Source: CAYMDJ01 sp964537525
GTDB taxonomy: Archaea > Aenigmatarchaeota > Aenigmatarchaeia > QMZP01
Assembly: GCA_964537525.1 (NCBI GenBank)
Contig: CAZIAB010000038.1
Location: forward strand, 1-7,905
Length of the DNA stretch: 7,905 nucleotides
Direction: 5' to 3'
Shown here: positions 4,487 through 7,905 of the stretch, one piece after another
How positions within the stretch are numbered: the first letter of the stretch is position 1
Layout of the letters: the number at the start of each line of letters is the position of its first letter
Made by a program: the position numbers and the translations under genes
Notes under the pieces: model-generated
Databases searched by the model: none
Seen by the model: the letters and a program-made list of their open reading frames with translations, nothing else
Told to the model about the DNA's origin: nothing

Positions 4487-5659
4487 ATGATAAGGAACCT
4501 CAAGATATACCCTCTTTTTAATACCCGCGGAGAGCTAACCGTCAAGGTAAAGGTATCCACCGAAAGGGGTTCCTACTATGCTTCCATACCCTCCGGCGCC
4601 TCCAGGGGGGAGAACGAGGCAGTGGAGCTTCCCGTGGAGAAGGTGATGAGGTTCTTCACCAGGATAAGGCCCAGGTTCATGAACCTCGATGAGAATGACT
4701 GGGAGTCTGCGGACCTCATGATTAGACGTCTGGACGGGACGGATAATTTCAGCAGGATGGGCGAGAACCTTTCCCTTGCCTTGTCAATAGCGATAGCGAG
4801 GGCATCCACGAACGACGAGCTCTGGAAGCTGAATTCACCGGGCATCTCGGCCTCCTTCCCCATACCCGTCTGCAACATGATGGGAGGCGGGAGGCACGGA
4901 GGAGGGACGGACTGGCAGGAGTTCCTTGTGATACCGCACCTCGCCAGGAATCCCTCCGATGCCGCGAAGACCATGATTGAGCTCTGGACAGAGATAGGCA
5001 ATGAGCTCAAGAGGAAGAAGATGCTCACCGGAAGGAACAGGGAAAATGCCTGGATGTCCTCCATGGACGACATGAAGACCCTTGATTTCCTCTCTGACTT
5101 CGCAGACGACTGGAAGGTGAGGCTTGGAATCGATTTTGCTTCATCAGAGCTCTTCAAAGGGAAGGTCTACAGGTATCCTAAATCCGGGAAGGAGCTAACC
5201 CCCGCAAAGCAGGTGAATCTGATCGAAGAGATTGCAGAGCAATACAACCTCTATTATCTCGAGGATCCGATGGAGCAGAACGACTTCCGCCACACCCGGG
5301 TTCTCTCGGAGGGTATGAGGAAGAACAGGCTCGTTGTGGGCGACGACCTCTACTGCACGAATCCCGCAAGGGTGCAGAGGGGCGCGAAGATGAGCGCCAC
5401 CACCGGAATAATAATCAAGCCCAACCAGGTGGGGACCCTCCTCCAGGCATCCAAGGCAGTGGAGATAGCGAGGAGCAACAAAATGGCAATCGTCCCCAGC
5501 CACAGGTCGGGTGAGACTGAAGATCACTGGCTCGCGGACCTCGCAGTGACGTGGGACGCGCCCATGATAAAGATAGGGATGTCAGACATCCCCAAGCACA
5601 ACCGCCTGATTGAGCTCTGGGAGGAAATCCCCAAGGTCAGGATGTCAGAGCTCCCGTGA
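4487..5659 (+). CDS. eno: Enolase, divergent form (phosphopyruvate hydratase)
   Basis: At 390 residues it is shorter than typical enolases (about 410-430). It should convert 2-phosphoglycerate to phosphoenolpyruvate in the cytosol. Conserved sites by comparison with the E. coli enzyme: S-G-A-S loop (36-39), H137, Q144-E145, metal ligands D216, E259 and D286, catalytic base K311 in I-K-P-N-Q, S338-H339-R340-S341 and K362. Two regions are unusual. The N-terminal L-D-S-R-G-N-P-T motif reads L-F-N-T-R-G-E-L-T. The G-D-E-G-G-F-A-P loop, which carries the second catalytic Glu, is replaced by N-R-E-N-A-W-M around 184-190. E185 could still supply the acid. The gene context, between rpoK and uS2, is where archaeal enolase is commonly found, which supports a true enolase rather than a side paralogue, but activity is not proven by sequence. 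Confidence 0.87.
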   Translation: MIRNLKIYPLFNTRGELTVKVKVSTERGSYYASIPSGASRGENEAVELPVEKVMRFFTRIRPRFMNLDENDWESADLMIRRLDGTDNFSRMGENLSLALSIAIARASTNDELWKLNSPGISASFPIPVCNMMGGGRHGGGTDWQEFLVIPHLARNPSDAAKTMIELWTEIGNELKRKKMLTGRNRENAWMSSMDDMKTLDFLSDFADDWKVRLGIDFASSELFKGKVYRYPKSGKELTPAKQVNLIEEIAEQYNLYYLEDPMEQNDFRHTRVLSEGMRKNRLVVGDDLYCTNPARVQRGAKMSATTGIIIKPNQVGTLLQASKAVEIARSNKMAIVPSHRSGETEDHWLADLAVTWDAPMIKIGMSDIPKHNRLIELWEEIPKVRMSELP

Positions 5660-5660
5660 C

Positions 5661-5666
5661 TTTTTT
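5661..5666 (+). terminator. T6 tract after enolase
   Basis: A run of six T begins one base after the enolase stop. It could terminate transcription before the uS2 promoter; archaeal terminators are often simple T-tracts. Confidence 0.4.
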
Positions 5667-5684
5667 GCAGACCGAATCTACAAA

Positions 5685-5694
5685 CATTTAAATA
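5685..5694 (+). promoter_or_regulatory. TATA-like box of the uS2-eL19-uL18 operon
   Basis: CATTTAAATA is centred near 5690. Transcription would start near 5714-5716, giving a leader of about 15-17 nt before the uS2 ATG, unlike the leaderless neighbours. The leader has only a weak GTGGT match to an SD. Confidence 0.55.
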
Positions 5695-5730
5695 CCTACT
5701 GCATTAATCTATGATAGCAAAAGTGGTAGC

Positions 5731-6321
5731 ATGAGCGAATCGATGCTGGTTAACAAGAACGAATACCTGACTGCAGGGGTGCACATAGGGATGAAGTCCT
5801 GCACGCCCTACATGAAGCAGTTCGTTTACAAGATAAGGGACGACGGCCTCGCCGTGTTCAACCTCCAGAAGGTTGACGAGAGGATAAAGGTAGCCGGGAA
5901 ATTCCTCACCAAATTCAACAAGATGCTGGTGGTGTCAAGGAAGGACAACGCAGCCAAGGCAATTACCAAGTTTGCCGACATCGTCGGCGCGAAGGCCGTT
6001 GCAGGAAGGTTCTCCCCCGGGACCATGACAAACCCACTCTACAAGGACTTCTACGAGCCCGACGTGGTGTTCGTGGTGGACCCGCTCGTTGATGACCAGG
6101 TGATAAAGGAGGCAAGGAAGAAGCGAGTCCCTATAGTCGCCCTCTGCGACACGTTCAACATAGCAAAGGACATCGATTTGTGCATACCCATAAACAACAA
6201 CGGAAAGAAATCAATCGCCCTGGTTTTCTGGATACTCGGTAGGGAGATACTCAAGGCCAGGGGAAAGATAAAGAAGAATGATGATTACAAGTATGACCTG
6301 AAGGAGTTCGGTTCGGAGTGA
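5731..6321 (+). CDS. rpsB: 30S ribosomal protein uS2
   Basis: This 196-residue protein is an archaeal uS2, a late-binding protein on the solvent side of the small subunit. Recognisable segments are the start of the fold at Y-L-T-A-G-V-H-I-G, the F-V-Y-K-I-R-D-D-G-L-A-V-F-N-L strand-helix turn, and R-F-S-P-G-T-M-T-N-P. The I-A-L-C-D-T-type core reads I-V-A-L-C-D-T-F-N, followed by I-P-I-N-N-N-G-K-K-S and the closing helix. The C-terminus is short, ending 26 residues after the A-R-G-K-I-K stretch. It is the first gene of an apparent operon with eL19 4 bases downstream. Gene order before it (rpoK, eno) is the usual archaeal one; order after it is not. Confidence 0.96.
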   Translation: MSESMLVNKNEYLTAGVHIGMKSCTPYMKQFVYKIRDDGLAVFNLQKVDERIKVAGKFLTKFNKMLVVSRKDNAAKAITKFADIVGAKAVAGRFSPGTMTNPLYKDFYEPDVVFVVDPLVDDQVIKEARKKRVPIVALCDTFNIAKDIDLCIPINNNGKKSIALVFWILGREILKARGKIKKNDDYKYDLKEFGSE

Positions 6322-6322
6322 T
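6315..6322 (+). promoter_or_regulatory. Shine-Dalgarno of eL19 overlapping the uS2 stop
   Basis: GGAGTGAT ends three bases before the eL19 ATG and includes the uS2 TGA stop. The same arrangement recurs at the eL19/uL18 junction, where AGTGAT includes the eL19 stop. Both point to coupled translation inside the operon. Confidence 0.6.
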
Positions 6323-6325
6323 AAA

Positions 6326-7018
6326 ATGAACACGTCTTCCCAGAAAAGGATTGCTGCGCAGGTTCTGAAGTGCGGCACATCCAGGGTAAAGCTCAAGGAG
6401 AGCCATGAAGTAGAGGAAGCCCTGACTAGGCAGGACGTCAGGGACCTCGTCCAGAAGGGCGAGGTTTACAAGAAGCAGAAGAAGGGAACCTCCCGCTTCG
6501 CTGCCAGGAAGAAACTCGTCCAGAAGAAGAAGGGAAGGATGCGCGGAATGGGGAAGAGGAAGGGAACGTTCGGCGCCAGGAAAAAGGACAAGACGAAATG
6601 GATTGAGGCCGTGAGGGCCCAGAGGAGCCTTATCAGGGAGCTCAGGGACAACGGGAAGATTGATGTCTCCCTCTACAGGAAGCTCTACATGAGGGTGAAG
6701 GGAGGCTTCTTCAGGAACAGGTCACACATCATGATGTACCTCAAGGAGCATGAGATGCTTAAGGGCATGGGGGCAGAGGTGGTAAAACCGGTGAAGAAAG
6801 CCGCTCCGGAGGCCGCCCCAAAGATGGAAGTTAAGAAGGCCATCAAGAAGGCTGAAACAGCTGCCAGGAAACCCGTAGCCAGGAAGCCGGTTGCCATGAA
6901 GCCCGCAAAGAAGCCAGTCCCGAAAAAAGCTGCCAGGAAACCCGCACCAAAGAAACCGGCAGCAAAGAAGGTTGTCAAGAAACCTGCTCCAAAGAAGGCT
7001 AAGGCAAAGAAGAAGTGA
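6326..7018 (+). CDS. rpl19e: 50S ribosomal protein eL19 with long Lys/Pro/Ala tail
   Basis: Residues 1-150 are a normal archaeal eL19: Q-K-R-I-A-A-Q-V-L-K-C-G near the start, the basic K-G-R-M-R-G-M-G-K-R-K-G-T linker, then L-Y-M-R-V-K-G-G-F-F-R-N-R-S-H and a final helix. The family is usually about 150 residues, so residues 154-230 are an extension. That tail is built of short Lys-Lys-Pro-Ala, Arg-Lys-Pro-Val and Lys-Pro-Ala-Pro-Lys units with almost no acidic residues after position 177, resembling histone H1 or bacterial basic tails. It is probably disordered and binds RNA (inference). The gene follows uS2 by 4 bases and its stop overlaps a possible GTG start of uL18, so the three are co-transcribed. 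Confidence 0.95.
   Translation: MNTSSQKRIAAQVLKCGTSRVKLKESHEVEEALTRQDVRDLVQKGEVYKKQKKGTSRFAARKKLVQKKKGRMRGMGKRKGTFGARKKDKTKWIEAVRAQRSLIRELRDNGKIDVSLYRKLYMRVKGGFFRNRSHIMMYLKEHEMLKGMGAEVVKPVKKAAPEAAPKMEVKKAIKKAETAARKPVARKPVAMKPAKKPVPKKAARKPAPKKPAAKKVVKKPAPKKAKAKKK
6950..6984 (+). repeat. Tail repeat, copy 1 (in eL19)
   Basis: This 35-base segment matches 7666-7700 in the uL18 tail at 31 of 35 positions, in the same reading frame. It encodes K-K-P-A-A-K-K-V-V-K-K-P. Confidence 0.75.
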
Positions 7019-7023
7019 TTCTT

Positions 7024-7752
7024 ATGGTAAGAGGAAAGGTCAGGGTAGTTGCCCACAGGAGGAGAAGGGAAGGAAGAACGAACTTCCGCAAGAGGCTTTC
7101 CCTCGTGAAGTCAGGAAAGAAGAGGCTCGTTGTCAGGAAGACATCCAACGGTCTGGTTTGCCAGATAGTTGATTACAAGCATAAGGGTGACGTCACCCTG
7201 ATTTCTGCAACCGCGAAGGAGCTCCCGGGATTCGGCTGGAAGGGAGGGACAGGAAACCTTCCGGGTTCCTATCTCGTCGGATACCTCTGCGCTGTCAGGG
7301 CAAGGGAGAAGAACATCAGTGAAGCAATCCTGGACATTGGTCTGCAGAGGTCAACGAAGGGCTCGAGGGTATATGCGACCCTGAAGGGAGCGCTGGACGG
7401 AGGGATTAACGTCCCCTTCTCAGAGGATATCCTTCCATCAGATGAGAGAATCAGAGGGTTGCACATACAGGCAATTGCAGAGAAGAAAGCTGCAATGTTT
7501 TCCGGCCTCAGGAAATCCGGCCTCGACGCGAAGGACATGAGCAAGCACTTCGATGAGGTGAAGGCAAGGATATCAAAGGTAAAAATCCCGGAAAAGAAAC
7601 CTTCCCCAAGGAAGGTGGCTGCAAAGAAGCCAGCACTCAAGAAAGCTATCCCTAAAAAGGCTGCCAAGAAACCGGCGGCAAAGAAGACTGTCAAGAAGCC
7701 CACGGCAAAGAATGCAACCAAGAAACCGGCAGGCAAGAAGGCAAAGAAATAG
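7024..7752 (+). CDS. rplR: 50S ribosomal protein uL18 with Lys/Pro/Ala tail
   Basis: The protein is 242 residues from the ATG at 7024. The core (1 to about 189) is archaeal uL18, the 5S rRNA-binding protein of the central protuberance: R-R-R-R-E-G-R-T-N-F-R-K-R-L near the start, R-L-V-V-R-K-T, and the middle G-T-G-N-L-P-G-S-Y-L-V-G segment. Then follow A-I-L-D-I-G-L-Q-R-S-T-K-G-S-R-V-Y-A and G-G-I-N-V-P-F-S. Residues 190-242 are a tail of Lys-Lys-Pro-Ala-like units, absent from ordinary family members. A GTG at 7015 overlapping the eL19 stop would add three residues (M-I-L); I prefer the ATG because family members start close to M-V-R-G and an AGTGAT SD-like site sits 4 bases before it. In the usual spc-type cluster uS5 follows; here a histone gene follows. 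Confidence 0.95.
   Translation: MVRGKVRVVAHRRRREGRTNFRKRLSLVKSGKKRLVVRKTSNGLVCQIVDYKHKGDVTLISATAKELPGFGWKGGTGNLPGSYLVGYLCAVRAREKNISEAILDIGLQRSTKGSRVYATLKGALDGGINVPFSEDILPSDERIRGLHIQAIAEKKAAMFSGLRKSGLDAKDMSKHFDEVKARISKVKIPEKKPSPRKVAAKKPALKKAIPKKAAKKPAAKKTVKKPTAKNATKKPAGKKAKK
7666..7700 (+). repeat. Tail repeat, copy 2 (in uL18)
   Basis: This is the partner of 6950-6984. It encodes K-K-P-A-A-K-K-T-V-K-K-P. The four differences fall in three codons plus one silent change. A shorter related stretch, AAGAAACCGGCAGG, occurs again near 7721-7734. Confidence 0.75.
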
Positions 7753-7761
7753 CCGGAACCA

Positions 7762-7768
7762 ATTTATA
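7762..7768 (+). promoter_or_regulatory. TATA-like box of the histone gene
   Basis: ATTTATAA lies 9 bases after the uL18 stop and is centred about 26 bases before the ATG at 7791. The histone is therefore likely to have its own leaderless transcript, not to be part of the ribosomal operon. Confidence 0.6.
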
Positions 7769-7790
7769 ACTGAACGTTCAATTGGTTACT

Positions 7791-7905
7791 ATGAGGAGCA
7801 AGGAATTCCCTTCCGCACCCCTCGAGAGGATAGCGAGGGACGCATCCGGGAAGAGGATATCAAAGGGAGCCACGAAAACCCTCAGGCAGCTCGTTCTGGA
7901 CAAGG
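7791..7905 (+). CDS. Archaeal histone, 3' end cut off by window end
   Basis: The 38 visible residues match the N-terminal half of archaeal HMf-type histones: F-P-S-A-P-L-E-R-I-A-R forms the first helix and G-K-R-I-S-K-G-A-T opens the long second helix. Arg in A-P-x-x-R-I and in K-R-I-S correspond to DNA-contacting arginines of the family. The four-residue start (M-R-S-K) is slightly longer than in the Methanothermus protein. The rest of the histone fold lies outside the window, so I cannot say if it carries a tail or is a single-fold or doublet protein. The ATG is supported by the TATA-like box 26 bases upstream. Confidence 0.88.
   Translation, partial: MRSKEFPSAPLERIARDASGKRISKGATKTLRQLVLDK

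Noticed and set aside
4576..5157. 193-residue minus-strand frame opposite enolase
   Set aside because: It is Ser/Phe-rich, has no family resemblance or initiation signals, and lies entirely within a clear enolase gene.
7015..7023. GTG start of uL18 overlapping the eL19 stop
   Set aside because: The ATG three codons later matches the family start and has an SD-like AGTGAT before it. The GTG remains possible but is less likely.
6685..7736. Long minus-strand reading frames opposite the eL19 and uL18 tails (Phe/Ala/Gly-rich)
   Set aside because: They are antisense shadows of Lys/Pro/Ala codons; low-complexity F-F-A-A-G-F strings have no promoter or SD and the plus-strand genes are certain.

Overview
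The window is archaeal. It carries RpoK, eL19, uL18, uS2 and the start of an archaeal histone. Its tRNA genes are interrupted by introns with bulge-helix-bulge (BHB) splice sites. Most genes start about 24-26 bases downstream of an AT-rich TATA-like box and have no Shine-Dalgarno (SD) sequence, which suggests leaderless mRNAs. The heavy load of non-canonical tRNA introns, mid GC content and scattered ribosomal operons would fit a DPANN-type archaeon, perhaps of the Micrarchaeota kind. That placement is inference; no 16S gene or other lineage marker is present.

Region 1-1314 holds three minus-strand tRNA genes: Val(UAC), cut off by the window start, Gly(CCC) and Ser(GCU). A plus-strand CxxCxxCC-family protein gene lies between the first two. 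All three tRNAs are interrupted, with four introns in total. Val and Gly have canonical 37/38 introns of 73 and 78 nt that share the same two-hairpin plan. Ser has an uninterrupted anticodon loop but two introns elsewhere: 19 nt after position 8 and 104 nt in the T-loop at 59/60.

Region 1360-4213 holds a PRC-barrel protein (+), a convergent M24 Xaa-Pro-type peptidase (-), a Sua5/YrdC threonylcarbamoyl-AMP synthase (+) and a PAC2-family protein (+). The peptidase and Sua5 genes diverge from a 31-bp spacer in which two identical 9-bp TATA-like boxes serve opposite strands.

Region 4213-7905 is an information-processing and glycolysis block, all on the plus strand: rpoK, a divergent enolase, uS2, eL19, uL18 and a histone that runs off the window. 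The rpoK-eno-uS2 part is a familiar archaeal neighbourhood. Here it is joined to eL19-uL18, a pair normally found in the spc-type cluster, and uL18 is followed by the histone rather than uS5. Both eL19 and uL18 end in long Lys/Pro/Ala tails resembling histone H1 tails, and the two tails share a nearly identical DNA segment.

The most notable content is the two-intron tRNA-Ser, the related introns of tRNA-Val and tRNA-Gly, the paired basic tails on neighbouring ribosomal proteins, and the enolase with a degenerate catalytic loop. I see no CRISPR array, transposon or integration site.
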